From: Streptacidiphilus jiangxiensis
GTDB taxonomy: Bacteria > Actinomycetota > Actinomycetes > Streptomycetales > Streptomycetaceae
NCBI RefSeq assembly: GCF_900109465.1
Contig: NZ_FOAZ01000003.1
Coordinates: forward strand, 434,001-498,000
DNA: 64,000 nucleotides
Direction of reading: 5' to 3'
Shown one piece after another: positions 15,917 through 25,321 of the stretch; positions within the stretch are counted from its first letter, which is position 1; each line of letters starts with the position of its first letter. The position numbers were made by a program, and so were the translations under genes. The notes below the pieces were generated by a model. It did no database searches. It was not told the origin of the DNA and saw only the letters and a list, made by a program, of their open reading frames with translations.

Positions 15917-16738
15917 ATGCGCGTGGAGATAGCGGGGGAACCGCAACGGGGCGACCGCCCCTCCGAGGATTTCGTCGCCGGCAGTGGCGACGCGTTCGTG
16001 CTGCTGGACGGCTGCAGCTCGCCGGTGGCCATGGAGAACGGCTGCGAGCACGGCACCGCCTGGTTCGTCCGCCGGCTGGGCGTGCACCTGCTGGCCCGTC
16101 TGGTCGACCGCCCGGACCGGACGATGGCGCAGTGCCTGAGCGACGCCATCGCCGAGACGGCGTCCCTGCACGGCGCCCGCTGCGACCTGGGGCATCCGAA
16201 CACGCCGGCGGCCATGGTCGTCGCGGCCCGCGCGCACGGGGCGAGCCTGCAGTACCTGGTGCTGGGGGATTCGCAGCTGGTGCTGGACCGGGAGGGCACC
16301 TACGCCGTCATCGGGGACAACCAGCCGTTCCCGGCGGGGGAGGGGCTGCGCCGCCAGGTCCACGCCGCGGCGCACGGCAGCCCGGAGCGGGCGTCCCTGC
16401 ACATGCGCTACGCGCTGGCCGTCCGGGCCGCCCGCAACACCGGCCACGGCCCGTGGGTCGCCGCCGCGCTCCCGCGCGCGGCGGAGCACGCGGAGACGGG
16501 CACCGCCCCGCTCGCCGAGCTCCGCGCGTTCGCGGCGCTCACCGACGGGGCGGCGCGGTTCGTCGACCGGTTCGACCTGGGCGGCTGGCCCGACGCGATG
16601 CGCCTGATGGACCAGCGCGGCCCGGCCGAGCTGCTGCGCCGGGTCCGCGAGGCCGAGACCTCCGACCCGGCCTGCGCGCGCTGGCCGCGCGGCAAGGCCA
16701 AGGACGACGCCACGGCCCTGTACGCGCGGACGCGCTGA
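15917..16738 (+). CDS. PP2C-like protein phosphatase
   Basis: A 273-aa protein with a reduced PPM/PP2C fold. Metal-binding aspartates are suggested by FVLLDGCSSP near residue 33, the central ALTDGAARF near residue 210 and the terminal KDDATALYART, matching the DG / DG / DD order of the family. LQYLVLGDSQLVL fits the GDS strand. It may dephosphorylate Ser/Thr-phosphorylated proteins, but the canonical GDGxGG loop is absent, so activity is uncertain. ATG 15917 has no ribosome binding site; CACACT six bases upstream may be a weak -10 of a leaderless message. Confidence 0.7.
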   Translation: MRVEIAGEPQRGDRPSEDFVAGSGDAFVLLDGCSSPVAMENGCEHGTAWFVRRLGVHLLARLVDRPDRTMAQCLSDAIAETASLHGARCDLGHPNTPAAMVVAARAHGASLQYLVLGDSQLVLDREGTYAVIGDNQPFPAGEGLRRQVHAAAHGSPERASLHMRYALAVRAARNTGHGPWVAAALPRAAEHAETGTAPLAELRAFAALTDGAARFVDRFDLGGWPDAMRLMDQRGPAELLRRVREAETSDPACARWPRGKAKDDATALYARTR

Positions 16739-16757
16739 GGATCCCGAAGGACTTCGT

Positions 16758-17717
16758 TCACGCCTTGGTCGGGGGGATCTGACCGAACCGTCCGGCGTTG
16801 AAGTCCTCGATCGCCTGCTGCAGCTCACGGTGGCTGTTCATCACGAACGGCCCGTAGTGCGCCACCGGCTCCTTGATCGGTGCGCCGCCCAGAATGATCA
16901 CGTCCAGGTTGGGCGTCCGCGACTCCTGGATCGCGGAGGCCTGCAGCGCGATGCTGTCGCCCTCGCCGAAGACCGCCGACTGGCCCGTGTGGATCGGCCG
17001 GTTCTCCTCGCCGACGGTGCCCTCGCCGCCCAGGACGTAGACCAGCGCGTTGAAGTCCTGCCGCCACGGCAGGGTGATCCGCGCGCCCGGGCTGATCGTC
17101 GCGTGCAGCAGGGTGATCGGCGTGAAGGTCGTGCCCGGTCCCTCGTTGCCGTCCAGGTCGCCGGCGATCAGCCGGATGACGGCGCCGCCGTCCGGGGTGG
17201 TCAGCAGCTTGACCTCGCCGCCGTGGATGTCCTGGTACTTCGGCTGGATCATCTTGTCCGAGGCCGGCAGGTTCACCCACAGCTGGATGCCGTGGAACAG
17301 GCCACCGCTCATGACCAGGTGCTCGGGCGGGGTCTCGATGTGGAGGATGCCGGAGCCGGCCGTCATCCACTGGGTGTCGCCGCCGCTGAGGTGACCGCCG
17401 CCGCCGGTCGAGTCCTGGTGCACGAACTCGCCGTCGATCATGTAGGTGACGGTCTCGAAGCCCCGGTGCGGGTGCCACGGGGTGCCCTTGGGCTCGCCGG
17501 CCGCGTACTCCACCTCGCCCATCTGGTCCATCATGATGAACGGGTCGAGGTACTTGGTGTTGATCTTCGCGAACGCGCGACGGACCGGGAAGCCCTCGCC
17601 CTCGAAGCCCTCGGGGGCCGTCACGACGCCCAGCACCGGGCGCGCGGTCGTGGTGGCCGGGTCCGGCGTCTCCACGCGCGGCAGGACCAACGGGTTCTCA
17701 ACGGTCACAGCGGGCAT
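16758..17717 (-). CDS. Pirin family protein
   Basis: A bicupin of 319 aa. The metal site is HPHRGFETVTY near residue 80 (two histidines) with the later SGILHIETP (histidine and glutamate), matching pirin's His3-Glu iron site. LDPFIMMDQM and the downstream second cupin (LDVIILGGAPIKEPVAHYGPFVMN) are typical. GGAGG lies six bases before the ATG at 17717. Bacterial pirins include quercetinases and redox-linked regulators; the role here is undefined. The promoter region contains a perfect AGTTGA/TCAACT palindrome (17781-17796). Confidence 0.88.
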   Translation of the reverse strand: MPAVTVENPLVLPRVETPDPATTTARPVLGVVTAPEGFEGEGFPVRRAFAKINTKYLDPFIMMDQMGEVEYAAGEPKGTPWHPHRGFETVTYMIDGEFVHQDSTGGGGHLSGGDTQWMTAGSGILHIETPPEHLVMSGGLFHGIQLWVNLPASDKMIQPKYQDIHGGEVKLLTTPDGGAVIRLIAGDLDGNEGPGTTFTPITLLHATISPGARITLPWRQDFNALVYVLGGEGTVGEENRPIHTGQSAVFGEGDSIALQASAIQESRTPNLDVIILGGAPIKEPVAHYGPFVMNSHRELQQAIEDFNAGRFGQIPPTKA

Positions 17718-17756
17718 GGCTGCCTCCTCGTTCTTGCCTGGCGACACGTCCAAGTT

Positions 17757-17796
17757 AGTTGAACGTTGAACCTCTAAGCAAGTTGAAGCGTCAACT
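17757..17796 (-). promoter_or_regulatory. Operator-like repeats upstream of pirin
   Basis: AGTTGAAGCGTCAACT at 17781-17796 is a perfect 6-bp inverted repeat around AGCG. Nearer the gene, TTGAAC occurs twice in tandem (17759-17764 and 17766-17771) and AGTTGA recurs at 17757-17762. The repeats overlap the expected promoter. A MarR-type regulator would fit, but none is adjacent. Confidence 0.5.
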
Positions 17797-17823
17797 AATT
17801 CCCACCCCCTGCCGGTGGTCCCC

Positions 17824-18249
17824 CTATCCGTACATCCTCCGCATGGTGAAATCGACCATCTGTTCTACGGACTTCGCGTCGAAGACCATCCGGTGCTCGC
17901 CCTCCATGTCCATCGCGAAGCCGTAGCCGGTGGGCAGCAGGTCCAGCACCTCCGCCCCGGTCACGGTGAAGAACTTGGAGTCCTTGCCCGCATAGCGGCG
18001 CAGCTCCTTGAGGGAGCTGAACATCGGGATCACCGGCTGCGGGGTGTTGTGCAGGGCCAGAAATCCCGGGCGGTCGCCGCGCGGGCAGTAGATCTTGGAC
18101 GTGATGAAGATCGACTGAAAGTCCTCGACCGTCATCGCGCCCGAGGTGAAGGCCCGGATCGCCTCCGCCAGCGAGGGCGGAGTGGGCTCCGGGTAGGGCT
18201 GCTGATAGCCGGGATTCGGCCCCTGCTGGGGCTGCTCGTAGCCGTACAC
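17824..18249 (-). CDS. SseB family protein
   Basis: A 141-aa protein with a Pro/Gln/Tyr-rich N-terminal tail (about residues 4-25) followed by an SseB-like domain. Recognisable stretches are IFITSKIYCPRGDRPGFLAL near residue 47, VIPMFSSLKELRRYAG, and VLDLLPTGYGFAMDMEG, the order seen in actinobacterial SseB homologues. SseB in enterobacteria binds rhodanese, and this family has no agreed function in actinobacteria. It is transcribed away from the FadE5-like gene, separated by about 156 bases holding twin operator-like repeats. Confidence 0.8.
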   Translation of the reverse strand: MYGYEQPQQGPNPGYQQPYPEPTPPSLAEAIRAFTSGAMTVEDFQSIFITSKIYCPRGDRPGFLALHNTPQPVIPMFSSLKELRRYAGKDSKFFTVTGAEVLDLLPTGYGFAMDMEGEHRMVFDAKSVEQMVDFTMRRMYG

Positions 18250-18316
18250 AGGTCAAGGCTAGCGAGGGATGTGACGTACGCCAGGCCGGGTCTCGTCGAA
18301 AGGGGGTTGATCTAAG

Positions 18317-18355
18317 TTACCCTTGGGTAGCATCATGGCAGCTACCTGCTGGTAG
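18317..18355. promoter_or_regulatory. Twin operators YTACC-N4-GGTAG upstream of FadE5-like gene
   Basis: TTACCCTTGGGTAG occupies 18317-18330 and CTACCTGCTGGTAG occupies 18342-18355. Both fit YTACC-N4-GGTAG and their centres are exactly 25 bases apart. The first overlaps a plausible -10 (TAGCAT, 18328-18333). Such spacing suggests two dimers of a TetR-type fatty-acid regulator on one face region of the promoter; the regulator is not in the window. Confidence 0.6.
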
Positions 18356-18405
18356 ATCGCTGCTGAAGCTGTAGATCTCGTCGATCGAGTTGAGGGTTCA
18401 CGACT

Positions 18406-20235
18406 ATGGGTCACTACAAGTCCAACCTCCGCGACCTGGAGTTCAACCTCTTCGAGGTGCTCGGTCGCGACGAGGTCTACGGCACCGGTCCGTTCGCGGA
18501 GATGGACGTCGAGACGGCGAAGTCCATCCTCGCCGAGATCTCCCGCCTCGCGGAGAACGACCTGGCCGCGTCCTTCGCCGACGCCGACCGCAACCCGCCG
18601 GTCTTCGACCCGGAGACCAACACCGCGCCGATACCGGCCACGTTCAAGAAGAGCTACGCGGCCTTCATGGACTCCGAGTACTGGCGTCTGGGCATCCCGG
18701 AGGCCATCGGCGGCACGGCCACCCCGAACTCCCTGGTCTGGGCCTACGCCGAGATGATCCTGGGCGCCAACCCGGCCATCTGGATGTACTCCTCCGGCCC
18801 GGCCTTCGCCGGCGTCGTCTACGAGGAGGGCACCGAGGAGCAGGCCAAGGTCGCCCAGCACATGGTCGACAAGGGCTGGGGCGCCACCATGGTGCTGACC
18901 GAGCCCGACGCGGGCTCGGACGTCGGCGCCGGCCGCACCAAGGCGATCGCGCAGCCCGACGGCTCCTGGCACATCGAGGGCGTCAAGCGCTTCATCACCT
19001 CGGGCGAGCACGACATGTCCGAGAACATCATCCACCTGGTGCTGGCCCGCCCCGAGGGCCACGGCCCCGGCACCAAGGGCCTCTCCCTCTTCATCGTGCC
19101 GAAGTACGACTTCGACTGGGAGACCGGCGAGCTGGGCGAGCGCAACGGCGCCTACGCCACCAACGTCGAGCACAAGATGGGCCTCAAGGCCTCCAACACC
19201 TGCGAGATGACCTTCGGCGCCAAGCACCCGGCCAAGGGCTGGCTGGTCGGCGAGAAGCACGACGGCATCCGCCAGATGTTCCGCATCATCGAGTTCGCCC
19301 GCATGATGGTCGGCACGAAGGCGATCGCCACCCTCTCCACCGGCTACCTGAACGCCCTGGAGTACGCCAAGGAGCGGGTGCAGGGTCCGGACCTGGCCCA
19401 GTTCCTGGACAAGACCGCCCCGCGCGTCACCATCACGCACCACCCGGACGTGCGCCGCTCGCTGCTGACCCAGAAGGCCTACGCCGAGGGCATGCGCGCG
19501 CTGGTCCTGTTCACCGCGTCCGTCCAGGACGAGGTGCAGCTGCTCAAGGCCCGCGGCGAGGACGCCTCCGCCGCCGAGCGCCTGAACGACCTGCTGCTGC
19601 CGATCGTCAAGGGCTACGGCTCGGAGAAGTCCTACGAGCAGCTGGCCCAGTCGCTGCAGACCTTCGGCGGCTCCGGCTTCCTGCAGGAGTACCCGATCGA
19701 GCAGTACATCCGGGACGCCAAGATCGACACCCTCTACGAGGGCACCACCGCCATCCAGGGCCAGGACTTCTTCTTCCGGAAGATCGTCAAGGACCAGGGC
19801 CAGGCGCTGACCGCCCTGTCGGAGCAGATCGTCAAGTCCATCGCCGCGGGCATCGGCGGCGACGAGCTCGCCGCCGAGCGCGACGCGCTGGCCGCCGCGG
19901 CCGGCGACCTGGAGGCCCTGGTCGGCACCATGCTGGCCCAGCTCGGCACCGTCGAGCAGGACCTGCGCAACATGTACAAGGTCGGCCAGAACACCACCCG
20001 CCTGCTGCTCGCCTCCGGCGACGTGGTCCTCGGCTGGCTGCTGCTGCGCGCCGCGGCCGTCGCCCAGGCCAAGCTGGCCGAGGGCACCGCCGACAAGGAC
20101 GTGGCGTTCTACCAGGGCAAGATCGCGGTCGCCCGCTTCTTCGCCCGCAACGTGCTGCCGACCGTGCACACCCAGCGCCTGATCGCCGAGGGCATCGACA
20201 ACGAGATCATGGACCTCGCCGAGGAGGCGTTCTGA
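18406..20235 (+). CDS. Long-chain acyl-CoA dehydrogenase, FadE5-like
   Basis: A 609-aa acyl-CoA dehydrogenase of the large FadE5/AidB-like class, about 200 residues longer than standard ones. [19 protein letters not shown] near residue 164 and [12 protein letters not shown] form the FAD site. The catalytic glutamate is E445 in [14 protein letters not shown]. The extra C-terminal helical domain runs from about residue 460. In mycobacteria FadE5 has broad chain-length range and starts beta-oxidation. It is monocistronic, with a perfect terminator at 20275 and twin operator-like repeats upstream. ATG 18406 lies about 50 bases after the second operator. Confidence 0.88.
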   Translation: MGHYKSNLRDLEFNLFEVLGRDEVYGTGPFAEMDVETAKSILAEISRLAENDLAASFADADRNPPVFDPETNTAPIPATFKKSYAAFMDSEYWRLGIPEAIGGTATPNSLVWAYAEMILGANPAIWMYSSGPAFAGVVYEEGTEEQAKVAQHMVDKGWGATMVLTEPDAGSDVGAGRTKAIAQPDGSWHIEGVKRFITSGEHDMSENIIHLVLARPEGHGPGTKGLSLFIVPKYDFDWETGELGERNGAYATNVEHKMGLKASNTCEMTFGAKHPAKGWLVGEKHDGIRQMFRIIEFARMMVGTKAIATLSTGYLNALEYAKERVQGPDLAQFLDKTAPRVTITHHPDVRRSLLTQKAYAEGMRALVLFTASVQDEVQLLKARGEDASAAERLNDLLLPIVKGYGSEKSYEQLAQSLQTFGGSGFLQEYPIEQYIRDAKIDTLYEGTTAIQGQDFFFRKIVKDQGQALTALSEQIVKSIAAGIGGDELAAERDALAAAAGDLEALVGTMLAQLGTVEQDLRNMYKVGQNTTRLLLASGDVVLGWLLLRAAAVAQAKLAEGTADKDVAFYQGKIAVARFFARNVLPTVHTQRLIAEGIDNEIMDLAEEAF

Positions 20236-20274
20236 CCGGCGCAGTCTCCCTGACCGCCCGCGTCACCGGACGCT

Positions 20275-20307
20275 GAGGGCCCGGACCCCCTGAGGGTCCG
20301 GGCCCTC
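20275..20307 (+). terminator. Perfect hairpin terminator after FadE5-like gene
   Basis: Arms 20275-20288 and 20294-20307 are exact complements (14 bp) around a 5-base loop, 40 bases after the stop. There is no T-run, as is usual for Streptomyces-type terminators. Confidence 0.85.
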
Positions 20308-20477
20308 GCCCGTTCTGCTCCCGACGCACCGCTCCCACCGCTGCCGAGGCCGTCGGCGCCACCCTTCGCCAGGGTGCGCCGGGCCCGCGGGAGACGGTGC
20401 CCCACCGGCCTCGGGCCTATGCTCGACCGCAGAGATCGCTCACCCTCAGCACATTCTCAGCACGTCTGGAGCCAGCA

Positions 20478-21791
20478 TTGACCCCCGCTGCAGCCGCTCA
20501 GCCCGCCGTGACCCCCGCGTTCGACCGCAGTCACACCGATGACCTCATGGCGTATCTGCAGTCGAGCCCGTCCCCCTTCCACGCGGTGGCCAGCGCGGCG
20601 CAGCGGCTGGAGAAGGCGGGTTTCCGGCAGGTCGAGGAGACGGCGGCCTGGGACGCGGCCCCGGGCGGTCGCTACCTGATCCGCGGCGGCGCACTCATCG
20701 CCTGGTACGTGCCCGAGAGCGCCGACGCGGCCACCGGGTTCCGCATCGTCGGCGCGCACACCGACTCGCCCAACCTCCGGGTCAAGCCGATCCCGGACAC
20801 CGGCTCCGAGGGCTGGCGCCAGGTCGCCGTCGAGATCTACGGCGGCGTCCCGCTCAACACCTGGCTCGACCGCGACCTCGGCCTGTCCGGCCGGCTCGCG
20901 CTGCGCGACGGCAGCGTCGTCCTGGTCCAGCTCGACGAGCCGCTGCTGCGCGTCCCGCAGCTGGCCATCCACCTCGACCGCAGCGTCAACGACGCCCTGA
21001 CCCTGGACCGGCAGCGCCACCTCACCCCGATCTGGGGCCTCGGCGCCGTCGACGAGGGCTCCCTGATCCGTTACGTCGCCGCCGCGGCCGGCGTCGACGC
21101 CACCGAGGTGGCCGGCTGGGACCTGATGGTCCACGACGTGCAGCCGCCCTCCTACCTGGGCCGCGACCGCGAGCTGCTGGCCGCGCCGCGCCTGGACAAC
21201 CTGCTCTCCGTGCACGCCGGCACCGCCGCGCTGATCGCGGCCGCGGCCTCCGGCGAGCTCGACCACATCCCCGTCCTCGCCGCCTTCGACCACGAGGAGA
21301 ACGGCAGCGAGTCCGACACCGGCGCCCAGGGCCCCCTGCTCGGCACCGTCATGGACCGGTCGGTGTTCGCCCGCGGCGGCTCCCTGGAGGACCGCGCCCG
21401 CGCCCTGGCCGCCACCATCTGCCTCTCCTCGGACATGGGCCACGCCGTCCACCCCAACTACAGCGAGCGCCACGAGCCGGGCCACCACCCGATGCCCAAC
21501 GGCGGCCCGATCCTCAAGGTCAACGTCAACAACCGCTACGCGACCAACGCGACCGGCCGCGCCGTCTTCGCCGCCGCCTGCGAGCGGGCCGGCGTGCCGT
21601 GGCAGACCTTCGTCTCCAACAACGCCGTCGCCTGCGGCACCACGATCGGCCCGATCACGGCCGCCCGCCTCGGTATCGCCACCGTGGACTGCGGCGTCGC
21701 CGCCCTGTCCATGCACAGCGCCCGGGAGCTGTGCGGTGCGGACGACCCGTTCCTGCTGGCCGGCGCGCTCAAGGCGTTCCTGGAGAGCTGA
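20478..21791 (+). CDS. M18 family aminopeptidase
   Basis: A dinuclear zinc aminopeptidase of 437 aa, acting on N-terminal acidic or neutral residues in the cytoplasm. Zinc-site signatures are IVGAHTDSPNLRVKP near residue 95, RLDNLLSVHAG near residue 238, AFDHEENGSESDTGAQGP near residue 272 and SSDMGHAVHPNY near residue 315, with a terminal ALSMHSARELCG carrying the last zinc histidine. Start is taken at TTG 20478, which has GGAG six bases upstream; longer in-frame forms lack a ribosome binding site. TATGCT at 20418-20423 is a good -10 about 55 bases upstream. Confidence 0.85.
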   Translation: MTPAAAAQPAVTPAFDRSHTDDLMAYLQSSPSPFHAVASAAQRLEKAGFRQVEETAAWDAAPGGRYLIRGGALIAWYVPESADAATGFRIVGAHTDSPNLRVKPIPDTGSEGWRQVAVEIYGGVPLNTWLDRDLGLSGRLALRDGSVVLVQLDEPLLRVPQLAIHLDRSVNDALTLDRQRHLTPIWGLGAVDEGSLIRYVAAAAGVDATEVAGWDLMVHDVQPPSYLGRDRELLAAPRLDNLLSVHAGTAALIAAAASGELDHIPVLAAFDHEENGSESDTGAQGPLLGTVMDRSVFARGGSLEDRARALAATICLSSDMGHAVHPNYSERHEPGHHPMPNGGPILKVNVNNRYATNATGRAVFAAACERAGVPWQTFVSNNAVACGTTIGPITAARLGIATVDCGVAALSMHSARELCGADDPFLLAGALKAFLES

Positions 21792-21926
21792 GCCCTCCGC
21801 TTCCCGCGATGAGGCCCGGCCCGGGCTCCTTCGCCCCGACCGCGCGCCCCCGGCCCGGCGCCCGCGGCCCGTCCGCCCCCGGCGCAGGCGGCCCGGCGGA
21901 GCCGCCCCCGCCTTGCGGGGCGGGGC

Positions 21927-21963
21927 GGCCCCGGGCCCGCTTCCCCGAGGCGGGCCCGGGGCC
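21927..21963. terminator. Hairpin between convergent M18 and NHLRC2-like genes
   Basis: Arms 21927-21940 and 21950-21963 are perfectly complementary (14 bp) around a 9-base loop in the 260-bp gap between two convergent genes, so it can serve both. The rest of the gap is GC-rich with short GTCC and GACC tandem runs near 21990-22020. Confidence 0.7.
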
Positions 21964-22051
21964 GTTGCCGATCGGGGCTTCGCGTCCGGCCGTCCGTCCG
22001 TCCGGCCGGCCGACCGACCGGCCGCCTGCTACGCGCGGCGCTCCCGGATGC

Positions 22052-23875
22052 TCACGCCTCGTCCATCCCGGCCAGCACGAGCGCGAGGCGGTCCGCCCCA
22101 CCCGCCGTGATCCTCACCGGCACGCCCCAGTCCTGCTGGTGCACGTGGCAGGTGGGGAACTCGATCGCCGGGTCCGCGTCGCAGGACGCGGCCATCGCCG
22201 AGACGTGCAGCACGCCCTCCGTGATCTCCGGGTTCAGCGTCAGCGCGCGCCGCAGCGCGGTGTCGGCGCCGGCCCCGTCCAGCAGCAGTTCCGGCGGCGT
22301 GGAGCTGACCAGCAGCCGGGTGGCCGGGCCGTACGTCTCGTCCAGCTTCTGTCCGGCGGGCGGCGTGAAGACGACGTCCAGCGCGAACGTGCCCGGGGCG
22401 ATCTCGGTCGCGGGCCGCTGCGTCCGGTGCGCGGCGGCCTCCACCTGCACGGCCTCCTCGGGCAGCCGCAGGCGCGTCAGCCGGTGCCGGGCCGACTCCA
22501 CCACCACGATCCCGTCCCCGTCGAGCACCGCCCCGGACGGCTCCCGCAGGTCCGTCGCCAGCGTGCTCACCTCGCCCGTCGCCGGATCGAAGCGGCGCAG
22601 CGCGTGATTGTAGGTGTCCGCGATCGCCACCGAGCCGTCCGGCAGGACGGTCACCCCGAGCGGGTGCTGCAACAGCGCCTGCGCGGCGTCGCCGTCCCGG
22701 TGCCCGAAGTCGAACAGCCCCGTGCCGACGGCGGTGCGCACCTCGTGCGTCCCGGCCTCGACGTACCGGACGGCTGAGGTCTCGGAGTCCGCGACCCACA
22801 GCCGGCTCCCGTCCGCGGCCACGGCCAGCCCCGACGGCTGCGCGAACCACGCCTCGTCGGCGGGCCCGTCGACCAGGCCCTCGTTCGTCGTCCCGGCCTC
22901 GACCTGGACGGTGTCGGCCTCCGGGTCGTAGCTCCACAACTGGTGCGTACCCGCCATGGCGATCCACACCCGCCCGTCGAACCACGCGACGTCCCACGGC
23001 GAGGAGAGATCCACGCTCGTACCCGTGCCGCTCGTCGCGGAGTTCTGCCACCACTGCCGCCCGGTCCCGGCCAGCGTGGTGACCTCGCCGGTCGCGAGGT
23101 TCACCCCGCGCAGCGCGTGGTTGACGGTGTCGGCCACGACGACGTCGTACGCCCGGCCCTCGACCAGCGCGACACCCTGCGGCTCGCTGAACCGCGCCGT
23201 CTCGGCCTTCCCGTCCACGAGCCCGCGCTCGCCGCTGCCGATCCGCCGCACGACGGTCTCCCCGTCCTCGGCCAGCTCCACCAGACTGTGGTGCCCCGAG
23301 TCCGCCACCAGGTACCCGCCCCCGGGCAGCCGCACGGCCTTCCCGGGGAACTTCAACGCCCCGGGCACCGCCTCCGGTGCGACGTACGGCCCGTCCCCGC
23401 GCCGCAGCGTCCCCTTCGCCCCGTGCTCCGCCTCCAGCTCCGCCACCAGCGCGGCGATGGCGTGCGCGTGTCCCTCCCCGGCGTGCTGTGCGACGACGTA
23501 CCCCTCGGGGTCGATCACGACCAGCGTCGGCCAGGCCCGGACGGCGTACTGCTTCCAGGTGGCGAGCTCGGGGTCGTCCAGCACGGGGTGCTCCACCTCG
23601 TACCGCGCCACGGCGTCCACGACGGCCTGGTGCTCGGCCTCGTGCACGAACTTGGGCGAGTGCACGCCGATGATCACCAACGTGTCCCGGTGCGCCTCCT
23701 CGAGCTCCCGGAGCTCGTCGAGGACGTGCAGACAGTTGATGCAGCAGAAGGTCCAGAAATCGAGCAGAACGATCTTGCCCCGGAGGTCGCCCAGGGTCAG
23801 ATCCTTGCCACCGGTGTTGAGCCAGCCACCCTTGCCGACCAGCTCGGGGGCGCGAACGCGTGCACGTGATGCCAT
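22052..23875 (-). CDS. Thioredoxin-like domain fused to NHL beta-propeller (NHLRC2-like)
   Basis: A 607-aa two-domain protein. The N-terminal ~150 residues form a TlpA/thioredoxin-like fold with KIVLLDFWTFCCINCLHVL; the motif is CCINC, giving C-I-N-C as the possible redox pair. About six NHL-type repeats follow (GYLVADSGHHSLVEL, DVVVADTVNHALRGVN, GSVAIADTYNHALRRFD). The closing beta domain is like that of animal NHLRC2. No signal peptide is visible, so it is probably cytoplasmic. The ATG at 23875 has a short AGG upstream; an in-frame ATG six codons earlier is possible. Function in bacteria is unknown. Confidence 0.82.
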   Translation of the reverse strand: MASRARVRAPELVGKGGWLNTGGKDLTLGDLRGKIVLLDFWTFCCINCLHVLDELRELEEAHRDTLVIIGVHSPKFVHEAEHQAVVDAVARYEVEHPVLDDPELATWKQYAVRAWPTLVVIDPEGYVVAQHAGEGHAHAIAALVAELEAEHGAKGTLRRGDGPYVAPEAVPGALKFPGKAVRLPGGGYLVADSGHHSLVELAEDGETVVRRIGSGERGLVDGKAETARFSEPQGVALVEGRAYDVVVADTVNHALRGVNLATGEVTTLAGTGRQWWQNSATSGTGTSVDLSSPWDVAWFDGRVWIAMAGTHQLWSYDPEADTVQVEAGTTNEGLVDGPADEAWFAQPSGLAVAADGSRLWVADSETSAVRYVEAGTHEVRTAVGTGLFDFGHRDGDAAQALLQHPLGVTVLPDGSVAIADTYNHALRRFDPATGEVSTLATDLREPSGAVLDGDGIVVVESARHRLTRLRLPEEAVQVEAAAHRTQRPATEIAPGTFALDVVFTPPAGQKLDETYGPATRLLVSSTPPELLLDGAGADTALRRALTLNPEITEGVLHVSAMAASCDADPAIEFPTCHVHQQDWGVPVRITAGGADRLALVLAGMDEA

Positions 23876-23936
23876 ACCTGCATCCAACCGCATCGCGCTG
23901 TGCGCGCATTCCGGCCGGGTCCGTGCCCGTCGGTCT

Positions 23937-25247
23937 TCAGGAGATCCTCCGGGCGGCGGCGCCGTTGTGGAGGAAGCGCGCCCGACCGTGTTCGTCGGAG
24001 CCGATCAGGGACAGGACCTGATGGCCGTCGACACCGGGTTCAGCGGTGATGACCGCGCTGTCGTTGAGGCGGACCACCTCGACGCGTTCCTCGGGCTTGC
24101 CGAGGAACGCCCGCGCGCGTTCGTTGCGGGGGCGACGGATGAGGAACGCACGGCCGTCCTTGACGGTGAGCGTGAGGTCGTAGAGAGTGCTGCGGTACGT
24201 GCCGCACATGCGGTCCACGTCGACGAGGCGTGGATTCGCCGGCGGCACCGGGAGCGGCGCCGTCTCCACGCCGGTGAGATCGCCGAGGACGGTGCTGAGT
24301 ATCCCGTGGGCCAGCGGCTCCGCGGTGGCACTGTTGGTCAGCACCGCCACCGCCACGCCGGCCGAGGGGACGACGCGCAGGAACGCTTTCTGTCCCTTGG
24401 AAATGCCCGTGTGACCGACGACGCCGTCCCGATAGAGCATCCAGCCGAGTCCCCAGCCCAGGACGCCGCCGCCGAAGTCCGGGACGGACTCGAGTTGAGG
24501 GGTGCGCATGGCCGCGAGCGCGGGGTCGGTGAGGTGCAGCTGGACGAACCTCAGCAGATCGCGTGCGCTCATCGCGAGGTGAGAGCCGCTGGGTGCGGAG
24601 AAGTAGCGGATCGCCCAGCTCTTCGTGGGCGCGAGCGCTCCGTCGGTCTCGACGTGCCCGACCGCGGCACGGTGCAGGATCGCCTCGTAGGGGGTGGTGG
24701 CGACGGTCGTCAGGCCGAGCGGGGTCACCAGGCGCTCGCGGAGCACGTCGTGGAAGGGCGTCCCCCGGAGCAGCTCCACGAGCCGGCCGAGCACCACGTA
24801 ACCGCTGTTGGAGTAGGAGAAGAGGGTGCCCGGCGGGAGCAGGTGGTCCGCGTCGGCGAGGGTGGCGACGAACCTCTCGATCGCGTCGTCGTTGCGCCCG
24901 GTGTCGGTGAAGTGGTTGCCGTCGATGCCGCCGGTGTGGGTGAGCAGCTGGCGGGCCGTCAGGGTCTCGGTGGCCGCCGGGTCGCTCAGCCGAAAGCCGG
25001 GCAGGTGGTCGCGAACGGGACGGTCGAGGTCCAGCACGCCGTCGTTCGCCAGTTGTTGGACCAGCGTGGCGGTCCAGAGCTTGGTGATTGAGCCGATCTT
25101 GAACACCGAGTCGGTCGTGGTCTCGACCCGGGTGTCCAGACTCAGCACCCCTGCGGCCTCGTCGTGGATCTCCCCGTCGGCCAGCACGGCGACCTGTGCG
25201 CCCGGTACGCCGTACTTCGCGATGAGCTCACTCAGATGCCACCCCAT
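23937..25247 (-). CDS. Serine hydrolase, class C beta-lactamase/DD-peptidase family
   Basis: A 436-aa penicillin-recognising-fold hydrolase. The catalytic triad motifs are all seen: S53-I-T-K56 (KIGSITKLWTA), Y145-S-N (FSYSNSGY) and H-T-G in VGHTGISKG near residue 285. There is no signal peptide, so it is more likely a cytoplasmic esterase or peptidase than a secreted beta-lactamase. The C-terminal ~110 residues form an extra beta-rich domain, common in this family. It is divergent from the DGPF-ECF42 module and shares the intergenic region with a perfect palindrome. Natural substrate unknown. Confidence 0.83.
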   Translation of the reverse strand: MGWHLSELIAKYGVPGAQVAVLADGEIHDEAAGVLSLDTRVETTTDSVFKIGSITKLWTATLVQQLANDGVLDLDRPVRDHLPGFRLSDPAATETLTARQLLTHTGGIDGNHFTDTGRNDDAIERFVATLADADHLLPPGTLFSYSNSGYVVLGRLVELLRGTPFHDVLRERLVTPLGLTTVATTPYEAILHRAAVGHVETDGALAPTKSWAIRYFSAPSGSHLAMSARDLLRFVQLHLTDPALAAMRTPQLESVPDFGGGVLGWGLGWMLYRDGVVGHTGISKGQKAFLRVVPSAGVAVAVLTNSATAEPLAHGILSTVLGDLTGVETAPLPVPPANPRLVDVDRMCGTYRSTLYDLTLTVKDGRAFLIRRPRNERARAFLGKPEERVEVVRLNDSAVITAEPGVDGHQVLSLIGSDEHGRARFLHNGAAARRIS

Positions 25248-25321
25248 CGCTTCAGCCTAGCCAGCTGCCGTGGTTGGTCGAACGCGAGGACTCTCCCGCC
25301 CAGTGACAGGCCGGCCTTGTC

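Noticed and set aside
23937..25247. Secreted beta-lactamase
   Set aside because: SxxK, YSN and HTG motifs are present but there is no signal peptide, so antibiotic resistance is not supported.
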